Positions 38,583 to 50,200 of a DNA stretch of 64,000 nt are shown one piece after another; position 1 is the first letter of the stretch; each line of letters opens with the position of its first letter. The notes beneath the pieces were generated by a model. It did not search any database, was not told the origin of the DNA, and worked only from the letters and a program-made list of their open reading frames with translations. The stretch is from Paramecium pentaurelia (lineage: Eukaryota; Ciliophora; Oligohymenophorea; Peniculida; Parameciidae): NCBI GenBank assembly GCA_905183005.1, contig CAJJDO010000062.1, forward strand, positions 300,553-364,552. Direction: 5' to 3'. The position numbers and the translations under genes were made by a program.

Positions 38583-39725
38583 CCCTGATTATTAAAATTA
38601 TTTCTTTGATATTATTTAAAAAATTTATTTTTCTAATTTCATTATTGATTATTTTCATTATATTAATATTAACATAAATAAATTATAAATATTTTAATCA
38701 TGTTTTTTTTGTTTATCTTTTTCTAATAAAATTTCTTCTAATTTCATTATCAACAAATAGGTAGTGATTTTTAGAAGAAATTTAATGAGAATAAACAAAA
38801 CTCTTTTCATCCTTAATATCTTTATTAGCAAAATCTAAATACTCATTAAGATTCTTAAAGTGATGTTTAATTAAGGTTTTCCAATTGGTATTTGTTATAT
38901 GATTTTTTAATTCTAAATTTTCTAACAAGGAAGCAAACTTTGATTCTTATTCTTACAACCTATTTTTTTCTTTGGAAAACGAATCTTTTATTTATTATAA
39001 TGTTTTTTGAACCCCTTCTTCAAGTGTACTAATATCAGATATAAGACTATCTAGTCTACTATTTCTGGTTTATTTTCTCACTAAAACACTTTTAGAGCAT
39101 TAATATAGATGTTGCTTTGAAAGACTTGGAGAGCGAAATTAATTTAAATAGAATTCATGTTCTAATGGTGGTAATTTAACTTAGGCTTGTATTTGATCAA
39201 CAAACAATTAGACATCCTATTTTGATTTAAATTTTGTTGCTTATTTAGGAGTTGTGTTTTTTTTTTATCTTTTATAATTAAAGCATATTTCAGCATATGT
39301 GTCATCAAGCATTTTAGTTATTAACAATATTTTTATAACTTATTCGCTTTATTTAAATATTATGAAATACACTTTTTAAGCATAAACTTAATATAAGAAC
39401 AAAATAGATTATTAATATAGACCTTAAATTCTTCATGTACATATATCAAATTTAATAATTCAAGTTACGTAATTTAAAATTAATGATGTCATTTGTAATT
39501 TAAAACTATATAATCTATATAAGCTTATCTGAATATTAAGTATAAGTTTTATAAACAAAGTTTAATGATGCCTATTTATTATTTGAAGTCATTCTTAAAA
39601 ACTAAACAAATTCATAATTAATATTGTTATCTGTCTATAAATATATATTATTTTGTTTCATTTACTTTAAGCATATTATATTATTGAAAGAATTTATTTA
39701 ACTTTGCATTTAAAAGGATCACAAT
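38583..39725. repeat. Copy 2 of 1143-bp direct duplication
   Basis: Repeats 37439-38581 without a difference that I can find. The lack of any divergence over fully non-coding flanks argues for an assembly artefact or an extremely recent duplication. Confidence 0.93.
38698..39312 (-). CDS. Unrecognised coiled-coil protein (copy 2)
   Basis: Identical in frame, start and stop to the gene at 37554-38168, shifted by 1144. If the duplication is false this is the same locus and should be counted once. Confidence 0.65.
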
Positions 39726-39834
39726 TCTTTTTTTATCTATATAAATAGAGAATTAATTTATTAGATATAAATATTTATTGAATAAATGAAATATTGTAAA
39801 TCAAAATATAAACAAAAATTTAATTTCATTTTAA
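39313..39834. other. Intergenic, AT-rich
   Basis: The first 413 bp repeat 38169-38581. The remaining 109 bp, beyond the duplicated block, hold AT-rich sequence between the copy-2 gene and the 3' end of the next minus-strand gene. Nothing else is seen. Confidence 0.6.
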
Positions 39835-41187
39835 TCATTAAAAATAAGGCCATAATTTTTATTGTAAATTTATTTTATTTCTAGAGAGTGTTGCATCACT
39901 AGGTAAAGTTTTAATTCTTGTTGAATTACATATTTATGAGTCTTATTTCATTATCTTAAATTATTTATTTATAAACTAACTCTATCTACTATTTAATTGA
40001 ATTTATTTAGGTAAATTATCTGAAGATTTAGATTAAATTAATTATTATGTGGTTCTACCAATTTAGACACTTTTCTTTTAAGCAAGAAAATACTAATTAA
40101 ATTCATTTAAACTAGGTTGATTAATATCTGGTAATTTTTATTCAAATATATTATTATTTTTATTTTTTTTAGTTTTTTCTAATACATATTATGCAATAAC
40201 ACTATGAGATCCTTTTCTTGCAAATATGTTATGATTTTATTCATAATGTAATCTTGGTGTTAGGTATTAATGATTCTCTGTATTTGTTTATTGTAATTTA
40301 CTAAATTATGTTTTCTTAAATTAAAGTCTAGATATAGTGATAGGAGAAGATTCACAAGAAGAATCATATTAATCCTTAAAGATAAGATTATAATTTAATA
40401 CAAATTTCTTAGACATGACTTCTTGAAATTTCAATAATTTGTCCCTTGATACAAAAACACTATTTTTTGGTTCTTGTATACAGGTTCTTCTTCTTAAGAT
40501 GAGATGGGAATTTCTCTTTCTTTAAAGTAACATATTGATTTTTCGTTCTAGTTCTGGCTCTAATTTGGTGATAGGACCTTAATATTGTTGATCACTATTA
40601 GTTTTGGCTCTTTTATGAGTAATTTTTTGAATTGCTGGTAATGGTACACTTCTACTTCTATGATGGCGATAGTGTTTTTTCTGATTAGCTCTTTGCATAA
40701 ATTCTAATTAGTTATTTATCATACTATACTGCATTTTTAATCTATTCATTTTCTTTTTCTTTAAGACTGCTGCATCTTTAGAATGCTAAAAGACTTAAAT
40801 TGAAGGAGCTAGATTGTTAAGTCTTTTTTATTTTGAGCCAACATATTCATATTGACTGATTCTTCTAATTACACACTTTTTAGTAGGAGTCTCAAGAATA
40901 ATATGACTTGTAGTTGAAACTACATCAGCAATTTCAACTTTCTCAGATCTAGATGATCTTCTAGCTGACTATTGAAAGTATGATGTATTTGGTATAATTA
41001 GATTAGTTCTAAATTTGGGTTATTATCTCTGTTATTGATTAGATTAGAGCATAGAATTTGAAGGTAATTCAAATGATCTAGAATGCCAGATTTAAACATT
41101 TCTCAACTCTGAAAATTTGAATTTCTATTGTAGTAGATTCAGGTTGCTCCTATTTTATCTAGTCTCCTTGAAATTGATTTTTAACAT
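39835..41187 (-). CDS. Unrecognised basic Ser/Gln-rich protein
   Basis: A single uninterrupted frame of exactly 451 codons (450 aa). It starts MLKINFKETRQNRSNLN at 41185-41187 and ends INLQQKLWPYFQ at TGA 39835-39837. The composition is rich in Gln, Asn, Ser, Lys and Arg with few hydrophobic residues, so it is probably largely disordered. A basic patch (KKKKMNRLKMQY; QKKHYRHHRSRSVPLPAI) could bind nucleic acid or microtubules, but no domain is recognised. An upstream ATG near 41230 would need an unusually long 38-nt intron and was not used. Confidence 0.7.
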
Positions 41188-41338
41188 TAAATTTATATAT
41201 ATACAAAAATAGCATTAATTTTAGACATCCTTTAAAAGTTGTCATTTAGTTCTATAATGATCTTTTGAATTTGATATCAAATATTTTGGTTATATGAAAT
41301 ATCATAAACAAATTTCAGAGTATTATTTATAATTAATT

Positions 41339-41672
41339 ATGAGTGTAATTAAAGGAATTGCAAGAGCTAATTTGAAATTGGTTGAGCTAGTTCAAAAGGG
41401 TTATATTATTCATGGATAAACTTTAGAAGAATAAATGATGAATTTTGAAAGAATTATTTCAGATCATAGTAATATTGAGATGTATTGGATTAGATAGGAA
41501 ACATGATAAATAATGGCTATTTTAAGATACCAGATTATATGAAATTCCTAGACCTTCTAGATATAAAGATTTGTATGAAAGAGAATTGAAAAGAAAGAAG
41601 GATAGAAGAACAATTGCATTCCTTTGTAAACATGTTATGGCTGAAAAGAATGTTAAAATACCTATGAAATGA
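41339..41672 (+). CDS. Small unrecognised protein
   Basis: 102 aa after removing a 25-nt intron (GTA...TAG) near 41471-41495; exactly 103 codons. It starts MSVIKGIARANLKLVELVQ at 41339 and ends NVKIPMK at TGA 41670-41672. The middle reads HNRKHDKQWLFQDTRLYEIP and YKDLYERELKRKKDRR. The well-formed charged and aromatic composition looks like a small organellar or ribosomal-type protein, but no family is recognised. Confidence 0.7.
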
Positions 41673-41700
41673 GTCAATATATAAATATAATAAATATATA

Positions 41701-42325
41701 ATGTAAAATAAGGATAGTTTATTCTTTTAAAGTCAACTCTTTGTAGCAGAATTATGTGAACCTATAAGTTTGATTGAATTTGTAATAGATGATCTAAAAC
41801 CAAAATAAGAAATAGAACAAAAAATATCATCAGGTCTTTAAGTTTCAGATCGAAAATAAAAAATAAACAATCAAAAGGAAAGGAGTATAGAATTGTTGAA
41901 ATAATCTAGATAGTCAATCCATCCATATCTAAGGTGACTCATACCTAATAAAGTAAAAATAATAAATAAGATTCTATTTCTAAAGGGAAAAATTGGTTTA
42001 TAAAGAAATTAAATGAAGACAATTAATCTAAGTAGGTATTAACTTGTTTACCTAATTTACCTAAACCTATATAAAATTAAGGAAAATTATTTTCAAATAC
42101 AGCATCTAGATAGATTAAATAGAGATTAAATAAATTTATGGTTGATTAGAATAAGAATCAATTTATTATTCAAAATGACATTTTATAAGGATAAAACTTT
42201 TCATAATATCATTTAAGTAATAATATTATAGACATTATAAAGATCGATTGAAATCAGATTCTCCAAAATAAATGCCAATTTATGATGTTAATTTTTTTTA
42301 GAACTTTTAATAATTCTTTTCTTGA
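41701..42325 (+). CDS. Unrecognised protein, 189 aa
   Basis: Starts MQNKDSLFFQSQLFVAELCE at 41701. A 29-nt intron near 41884-41912 and a 26-nt intron near 42209-42234 give exactly 190 codons ending at TGA 42323-42325 (...PIYDVNFFQNFQQFFS). Ignoring the second intron gives an earlier stop at 42249-42251. Nothing beyond a basic, Gln/Asn/Ser-rich sequence is visible. Confidence 0.55.
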
Positions 42326-42601
42326 TACTGAGTAATATTAATCACGCTTATAAATTTTGTGTATTTATAATTTAAAATTCATTTTTTAAACATTATTAAT
42401 TGTATATCTATATGAAAAAAAGATGTTCTAGAAATTTTATATTATTTTTATAATTAATTATATAAAAATTAATAATAATAATAATGATTGGATTAGATAA
42501 TAGAATAATATATTTAAATTATTAATTATAAGGAAAATAATATCAAATCAATGAAAATTAGGAAATTTAATCTTAGGATAATATTATGAAAATACCAGTT
42601 A

Positions 42602-44108
42602 TCATTTTAAAAAGTAATTAACTTCGAGATTTTTTAAGTCTAAGTTAGGTCCATCATCATTAGCCATATCCAAATCATAATCATCATTAGATTATCGAAA
42701 TTTTCTATTTTCTTTATGTTCTTAACTTTGTTTAAAAGAAGTATAAGATTTTGAATCTTTTCTTTTAGTGAATTAATTATTATTGTTCTGTATATATGGT
42801 TATGATTCTACTTAAATTAAAGTGTGATTACTAATTTAATAATTATTTTATTTGCTTGTAGCTTAACTTTTAGGTTCAATGGAAGTGTTTTTTTACAATT
42901 AATATTCATCCTATTATTTAAAAGTATTATGATCAAAATATTTTTCATGTAATTATTTCATAAATTTAACATTGTGTTAATTCTCTTATTTTAAGTGAAA
43001 AGCCTCTCCTTCTTCATCAACAGGAGGAACTAAATCAATTTCAGATTATAATCTAATATTTGGAATGGAATTAGGATCAATAAGAATATCTTATGTTTAC
43101 TTTTCCATTTATTTTAGTTCCCAATCATAAAGTTGATGATCATAATCTTAGAGTTATTTTTCAAATAAATTTCTTAAATGAGAATAATTTGGTTATTATT
43201 AAAATAGTAATGATTTAACATGTTAGAAATAATGGATGAAACACTTGAAATAAAATATTAAATTAATACTTTTGGTAAATTCAAACAAAGTTACATAAGT
43301 GGAATACTCATTTTTACTTATAATATTTGATCATACTTATCTTCTTTATTACATGCTTTGACATTAGACCATGGTAACTCTCCTTTTACAAAATAAATTA
43401 ACATATAACCCAAACTTTCTAAATCATCTCTTCTTGATTGTTCCATCCCTGAATAATAAAATTATTAATACATTATAATGTATTAATACTAGCATAACGA
43501 GCAGTTCCTATAATTCCTGTTTTCTAAGAAAATTCAATATGTTTTCCATCTGCCACTCTATAATATTTAGATAAACCAAAATCAATCAAATGAACTAAGG
43601 ATGTATCTTCTTTGGATATTAGAAAATTTTCAGGTTTGATGTCTCTATGTATAAAATTCATGCTATGAAAAACTAAATGTTATAAATTATACATAACCTT
43701 CTAAACGATCAATTAATTGGATTGCTAATTATAATGTAGTTTGAAGAGAAAATTTACCTCCACATCTTTTTAATAGAACCTCAAGATTCTCACCTAATAA
43801 TGTACTCATATAATAAGAGTATTATCTATCTTTCCCATTATGAATTATGTCTGGAAATCCTAAAATAAAAATAATATTATCAAAATCAATATACCATTAA
43901 TTCCTTTGATTTGTTTCAATATTAATATTTCTCTATTCATCATTCTTAATTATAAATTGCGATTCTCAAATTTAGTTGCACAATATTCTTTTTCATCCAA
44001 ATCAAATGTTAGATAAACTATTCCAAAACTTCCACTGTCAATTTTCTTTAATAATTTGAATCTTTAATCAATAATCAAACCAGGTTATAAACTATTATTC
44101 TAATCCAT
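42602..44108 (-). CDS. Casein kinase 1 family protein kinase
   Basis: Starts MDQNNSLQPGLIIDQRFKLL at 44106-44108. The glycine loop is KIDSGSFGIVYL, the ATP lysine is in EYCATKFENRN, the catalytic loop is FIHRDIKPENFLI, and DFG is HLIDFGLSKYY. GTARYASINT is the CK1 hallmark replacing APE. Then come SRRDDLESLGYMLIYFVKGE and LPW. Several introns interrupt it, including a 35-nt one near 43860-43894 and others near 43450 and 43680. The Gln/Ser-rich C-terminal tail ends NLEVNYFLK at TGA 42602-42604. CK1 kinases phosphorylate acidic or primed sites; the cellular role is unknown. Confidence 0.92.
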
Positions 44109-44127
44109 TTTTATTAATAAATTTAAT

Positions 44128-45165
44128 ATGTTAAACAATTTAATAACTATAATTGCAGAATGTCAAATCAATTTAGAATAAATTAAGCAATTATTCATTG
44201 ATCCTCATATGGCATTCTAGATGTTATCCTCTAATGGACATGATATTGATCAATCAGATATCAAAAGATTTATATCTCTTAATGATGAGGAAATCAAACA
44301 TCTAATTAACTAATTTAATTCCAATTCTGATACAAGATTTACATATCCTGAGTATTCTTTATTTTAATTAATAGTTTTATTAATTCTCTGAAATTGAATA
44401 ACAACAATCATGTTAAAGAAGCTCTTATCAAACTTTTATAATAGGAAGCAATCAATTTTAAGTAAATTCAATGTGTTTTCCATAGATTTTAGTAAAGTTT
44501 AAATACTCAAAGAAGATAGCAATTTCAATCCTACTGAATTATTCAATTAGATTGATTAATTTGGTAAAGGTTATATTACAAATAGGACTTTAAAAAAATG
44601 TACAAATTTATCTAACGACTACATCTCTGCTTTTTTTAGATTTCTAGATAAAGATAATGATGGTAGAATATTTGAAAATGAATTTTTATCTGCCTTCTAA
44701 TCATCATAAAAATAACAATTAGCTGTTTAATACAAAGATTTAAGATAAAGTTAAGAAAAAGAAAAATAAATAATTTAATAATGCTTATAGATCTAATAGA
44801 ATCTATAAATAAATGAAGAAAAAAATAGTCAATCAAGAATTAAATAAGTCTAACAGTTATTATAAAGTAGATTAAATCTAGAGCGATCCAAAGGATAAAA
44901 CTCCTATTCATCTTTATTAAAAGTAAGATAATAATTACTATAAATTGATTAAATAAGAAGAAATTCATAACGAGAAACTTTTGAAAGACTTCTTAAATAT
45001 TAACATTAATTAATTAAAAATATTAAAGAGAAAAATGAAGAGACGACTTAAAAATAAAAGAATCTTAGTAGTCTCCATGATTAATTATATACTATGAGAA
45101 CACAATAAGATTTAAGTCTTAAGAGAAAACGAGAGTATAGTATTCATAGCTAATCTTAATTATGA
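44128..45165 (+). CDS. EF-hand protein with coiled-coil tail
   Basis: Exactly 328 codons with introns of 23 nt (near 44353) and 31 nt (near 44462). It starts MLNNLITIIAECQINLEQIK at 44128, only 19 bp from the divergent CK1 start. The first half looks like degenerate EF-hand pairs (MLSSNGHDIDQSDIKRFI); one canonical loop is clear, FLDKDNDGRIFENEF. The second half is Gln/Lys/Arg-rich coiled coil (QSREKEKQIIQQCLQI-like pattern). Probably a calcium-binding cytoskeletal protein; not assigned to a family. Confidence 0.78.
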
Positions 45166-45299
45166 TTATTTTTTTATAGACTATTTTTACATATATAAAT
45201 ATCATTTCTGATCAAGTCTCTAATCAGTATGATATCTTTCTAAATTATAATAAATAGGTTTATAAGTTCATTTTTTACATTTGATTTATAATTTTTAGA

Positions 45300-46919
45300 A
45301 TGATCGACATAAAAGCCTCAAAAAATTATATTGCATTCATTAAGAATTGGAGATTTCGATCATAAGTTTTATGTGCATAAACTATATCTATCATTATAGT
45401 AATCTTAATTGGATCAGGGTATTTTATATTTGTCTAAAGTTTTCTAATTTAAGAGATATCTAAAGAATCCTTTATTATATTAGCATAAAGAATTCTTAGT
45501 AAACAAAGTTATATATATTCCATTTTGAATAAAAAATAATTATAGTAAGGGTTGATGTTAACAAATACATCAATGAAAGTTATTAATTCATTATTTGAAT
45601 ATTAATAAGTAATGAACATTAGATTTTAATATCATATTACCAGTTGTGATGAATTTTAAAATCCTTAAGGTTTTTTCACTTTATTTGCTAATGATTCTTG
45701 TTATTGTTATGGATAGCCAAACAACATTACTGAACACTCTTAACATTAAGATAAGATGTCTCTAGGAAATTTACTATAATAAACATCTCTTATCTAAAAT
45801 AAACTATATCGAACTTATTTTGCATCAAATACAAAAGATTAATTTTATGTTTTTTAACCATGTAAATATTATCCATCAACATATGATCCTTCATTAAGAC
45901 CTTGGTTCATAAATCATAATCAAAGTGAAAATGAGGTTTAATACTCAGAACCTTATTTTGCATTCAGTGGTGGTATTACTTTAACTAAGACTCTGAATCT
46001 AAAGGGACTTAGAAATGAAATAAAAGGTATCATTGGAACTGATATCATAATGAAAATCTTTTTTGCTTAAAATGAATCATGTCCGTTTAATTTTGTTCTT
46101 ATTGATTCATATGGTCATATACTATTAAGCAATCATTATACTATAAATTCAACAAATGTTGACTTTTTATTATAATTAATCAGTCACAGGATTTGATTCT
46201 TAAGATTTCGAAACTATAATGAATTTTTCAAAAGGTCTTAATTATAATAATTACTGTGAAATTCCTATTAATTAAACCTTATGTCTACATGATAAATAAA
46301 ATAACATAGACTATTATGTAAAAGTTTAGAAATTAGAATAAGAAAATTACTATTTAATTAGTAAATTTGATTAAGCTTAATATAAGAGTAATGTTGATAT
46401 GATGATTAATGAAATTAATTAAAAAAGTTAGAAAATCATTTAAGATTTTGTGTTTGGTGTTATGGTATCACTTTTTTTGTGTGGTTGTTGTTATTTATTT
46501 ACAATCTTTATTCTAGAAAAACCATTATATAAATTAATGAATTTATCACTTAGACGAAATTTAATGCTCTCCTCAATTTTTGAATAAATAACATTATAAC
46601 ACTTTAGTAATGATACAATAGATAAATTGGCAAATGCATTCACAGGATTAATAAACTATGATAATCGTTTAAAAAATACATTTAATAATTAAACTAAGAA
46701 AGAATTAGAAGATATATTCACATATTTACCATAGAATGTAACTATTTCATAAAAGTTAATATTACTTATAAAAGAGAAGCTACCTGTATATATATAAATC
46801 ATATTTATTGATAGGATTATAAAAAATAGAATAAATCATTATTCTATTTAAATACACTTGATAAACTTAAATTAATCAAAGAATTCTTAATTAAGGAAAG
46901 AAAAATACTTTCAATCTGA
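45300..46919 (+). CDS. Cache-type sensor membrane protein (second of three)
   Basis: Starts MIDIKASKNYIAFIKNWRFR at 45300. A membrane helix (TISIIIVILIGSGYFIF) opens an outer domain with the dCache signature YDPSLRPWFINH and YSEPYFAFSGGITLTKTLN, then GIIGTDIIMKIFF. A second helix (FGVMVSLFLCGCCYLFTIF) leads to a cytoplasmic tail ending IKERKILSI at TGA 46917-46919. A 29-nt intron near 46783-46811 is clear; another short intron near 46160-46205 must remove an in-frame TGA but its borders are unsure. Same architecture as the genes at 28405 and 51752. Confidence 0.8.
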
Positions 46920-46957
46920 TTTTAGTTTATTTTTTATAATATTTAAATTAAACGTTA

Positions 46958-48169
46958 ATGATTAAGGCTACATCTAGTGTTCATATTTAAAAAGTATAAA
47001 TGGCAGTGCCACAAATGAATCCATTCCAAGGATAAGTTAGATTGAGTAATCCTTATACAGATGCACCTAGTACTCCATAAAAATAATTTGTCAATTAATA
47101 AATGAGAGGGTCAATTACTATATCTACTCCAAATAAAGCATAATAAACATTTTATTTAAAAGAAAATAACATTAATATTGAATGTAGAGTTTAAACTTTA
47201 CTCAATGAAAATTGCATTTTAAATTAACAATTAGAAAAAGCTAGATTTGAAATAGAAAATTATCAATAACAAAATGAATAATTTTAAGAAATTAAATAAA
47301 GAGTATTGAAACTAGAATAGCTTATAGATACATAATAAAATGAAATTGAAAAATGGAAGTTAAAATATCAAAGAGCAGCTGCTGGTGAAACTGATATATA
47401 AAAGATGGAAGGTTAAATTATAAATGTTATAGAAGAAAATGAAAGATTGAATTAGTTTATTTAAACTTTAAATGAACAATTATCAGAATATAAAAACTAA
47501 ATTAGTTCTTTATAGAATACTATATAATAATAAGATATAGAGTTAAAGAAATCTAAAAAGTCTGTTGAAAAAACTAATAAATAGGCAATTCAATGGAATG
47601 CATTTTAAAATGATAAAAAAGGATCAAAATAAACAGAAACCCATTTTATAAAAGGTAAATAAAATGATCAAGAATAAATTGCTATAGGTAAGAAAAATGA
47701 TTAAGTATGTAAATAATGTTAATAAAAATGCAATTAAGAAATTATTCAATTATAATAATAAACAACTAAAATTGAAAATGAAAATTAAAAATTATAAGCC
47801 AAAGTTATTGAATTAGAAACTAAATTATAAAGTTAAATTACCCATTAATCAATAGATTTAAGAGAAGTTTAAAATAGTTTGAATATTGATAGTGTAATAA
47901 CTGAGTTATAAGAAGTAATTAATAAAAATTTATTTTAGTAAATACAAAATCAATAAAAGTTTGTTTAAGATGAGATGAAAAAGTATTAATAATGTTAATA
48001 ATAAATGGAAATTATAAAAGAATAATTGATTTAATCAGAATCATTTTTTAAATCATTAAATACATAGGTTTAAACTGATCAAATTAAATTTAATGATAAG
48101 CTATTTTTTGAATTTCAAATGGGATCTAAGAATTGTTTAAGAATTCTTGAATAATTAAAAAATAAATGA
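46958..48169 (+). CDS. Coiled-coil protein
   Basis: A single frame of exactly 404 codons. It starts MIKATSSVHIQKVQMAVPQ at 46958; a second in-frame Met at 47000 is an alternative start. After a Pro/Gln-rich head (FQGQVRLSNPYTDAPSTPQK), almost the whole protein is coiled coil (LLNENCILNQQLEKARFEIE). A CX2C pair appears mid-way (VCKQCQQKCNQE). It ends CLRILEQLKNK. A filament or basal-body component is plausible but not shown. Confidence 0.75.
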
Positions 48170-48208
48170 TATTTCATATTGTTTTAGTTTATTAATTTAA
48201 TCAAAATA

Positions 48209-48499
48209 ATGGATAAACAGTCCATTTTTGAATATCTTGATACATTATAGCTATAAATAACAGATCCAATTTAAAAGCAACTTGATTATTATCATGATAA
48301 AAAAAACATGATAACTTCTTAGTAATAGATAGACAGTCCTAAATTTAAGTCCCCTTAAATTAATCCTTTATAAGGTGTTTAATTACATATAAGAAAAACT
48401 TTATCCCAATAAACAATAACTCTACCATAGATTGAGTAGGGATTAAATATAAATTCTCATAAAAAAAGTCTTTTTGAGAAGAGAATTACTTTTTAATGA
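48209..48499 (+). CDS. Small unrecognised protein
   Basis: A single frame of 97 codons (96 aa) starting MDKQSIFEYLDTLQLQITDP and ending SLFEKRITFQ at TGA 48497-48499. The N-terminal helix FEYLDTLQLQ is amphipathic; the rest is Ser/Pro/Gln-rich (SPKFKSPQINPLQG). Spacing to both neighbours on the same strand is about 35 bp, as for real genes nearby. Short open frames occur by chance in this code, so certainty is limited. Confidence 0.55.
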
Positions 48500-48532
48500 C
48501 ATATATAAATTTTTATTATAAATTTATTATAA

Positions 48533-49321
48533 ATGAAAACAACATATGCTATCGTTAAGGATGATTTTTAATAAATCTAAGCTATTCAATAAAAATGGAA
48601 ACATTAAGATATTAAGAAAGAATATAAAGAAGATTTCAAAAGATTAAAATTAACTTTTAATGATGAATAAAACTAGGATTTCCAACTTCCTGATGTTTTT
48701 ATAACAACAAAACAATATCATTCAAAACCTACAAGTATATCAATACTTATAATGAGAGAGTCCAAAAATGAGAAAAAAACAATCATTTAGTTTTGATTAA
48801 GGACTTCGATCAATTAGTTTATCAAAAAACTAAAGAAACCTTGAATTATCAACTTTAGAATCTAATTATAAAAAGTTTAAGTATATAATATGTTATATTA
48901 TAGAAAATATTGTTGTTCTATAAAATAAACTTCTAGAGATGAGATTTTAAGTTAATGTGTATCAATATCAAAAAACTATAATTTTTAAAAGATTGATGGC
49001 ATTAAATTTCCTTAAAGTCTATATGCAATTCATAAAAAAAGAAGAGATTAATTAGATGATATCTTTAGAAATTAAACTTGTGAGAATTCTATTTATAAAA
49101 TAAAATAATATGAAGAAGAAAATTAAAAATAATGTATGATTAGTATTTTTATTTTAGAATTATAAAAATAAAAAAAGAATAAATAAAAAGAATATACAAG
49201 TAGATCTTATTTAGATAATGCTTATTTTTCAATTTTATCAGTAAATAGAGAATGTAGATAAAGAGTAAAAAATGTTATTTAATATTCATTACCTAAAGAA
49301 TCTAGATTTTAATAATTTTGA
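48533..49321 (+). CDS. Unrecognised protein
   Basis: Starts MKTTYAIVKDDFQQIQAIQQ at 48533. A 23-nt intron near 48882-48904 (GTA...TAG) is clear, and another short one is needed near 48738-48765 to change frame. Downstream reads FSFDQGLRSISLSKNQRN, then FPQSLYAIHKKRRDQLDDIF and a Lys/Gln-rich end, SRFQQF at TGA 49319-49321. No domain is recognised. Confidence 0.6.
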
Positions 49322-49372
49322 GTAATATTTTTGATGTTTATTTATTACTTTTATAAAAATAAAATATAATTA

Positions 49373-50110
49373 ATGCAAGAAAATTAAATATGTTAAACAG
49401 ATTAAAAGGAAGAAAATAGACAAATAAAGTAAAAACTATTAGAATATTGGGTTAAATTATAATAAGCTTTGGATGAAGATTATGAAGAAATTTTAAAATT
49501 AGGTTCAGAATCTGATCCTAATGATATTATTAATGCATTATTTATAATTGAAGATGCAAGATAAGAATAATAGAAGGTGTATTATTTTATTTGATAGATT
49601 TAGTTAGATAAATAATAATTAGAGATTTTGACTAAAGAATTACAATAAGAAAAAGAGAAAGTAATTGAATTGTAATAATAAAATTAACACATAAACTAAT
49701 GCAATAATAAAACAGATAATCAATTAGAAACAAGACAAATGGAAATTAAAATTAATGAACTATCACTTGCTTTAGTTTAATGTAAGGAAGATAAAATAAT
49801 ATATATGGAACAAGCTTAAAAAGAAATCTAATATTTAAAAGAGTAAGAATTAGAATTGAAGAGTAAAATTTAAATGCTTTAATATGAACAATAAAAAAAA
49901 TCATCTTTTTTAGATAATGAAGATGATTCAAAAAGATTATCAAAAGATTTTGCAGATGATGATATTCCTCGATAGACTACTTCTCCTTAAATTTAGAAAG
50001 TAAAGCTTGATTACTCTAAATTATCCTAAGGTTCTAATTTTAAAAAATTGACAAAGGTTGATTAAGTTTAAGGAATTTCTCAAGCATCATTTAAGTTTGG
50101 AAATAAATGA
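49373..50110 (+). CDS. Coiled-coil protein
   Basis: 238 aa: exactly 239 codons after a 21-nt intron (GTG...TAG) near 49577-49597. It starts MQENQICQTDQKEENRQIKQ. The acidic head LKLGSESDPNDIINALFIIE leads into a long Gln/Glu/Lys coiled coil. The C-terminal tail is Ser/Thr/Pro-rich (DDDIPRQTTSPQIQKVKLDY) and ends SQASFKFGNK. Family unknown. Confidence 0.7.
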
Positions 50111-50200
50111 GTTTATAATTATTTGTTATAGATTATTAAAGTTAATTAAGAAAGATATTTTAAAATATAATGAAAATTAATTACAAAAATAATGTGTTAT

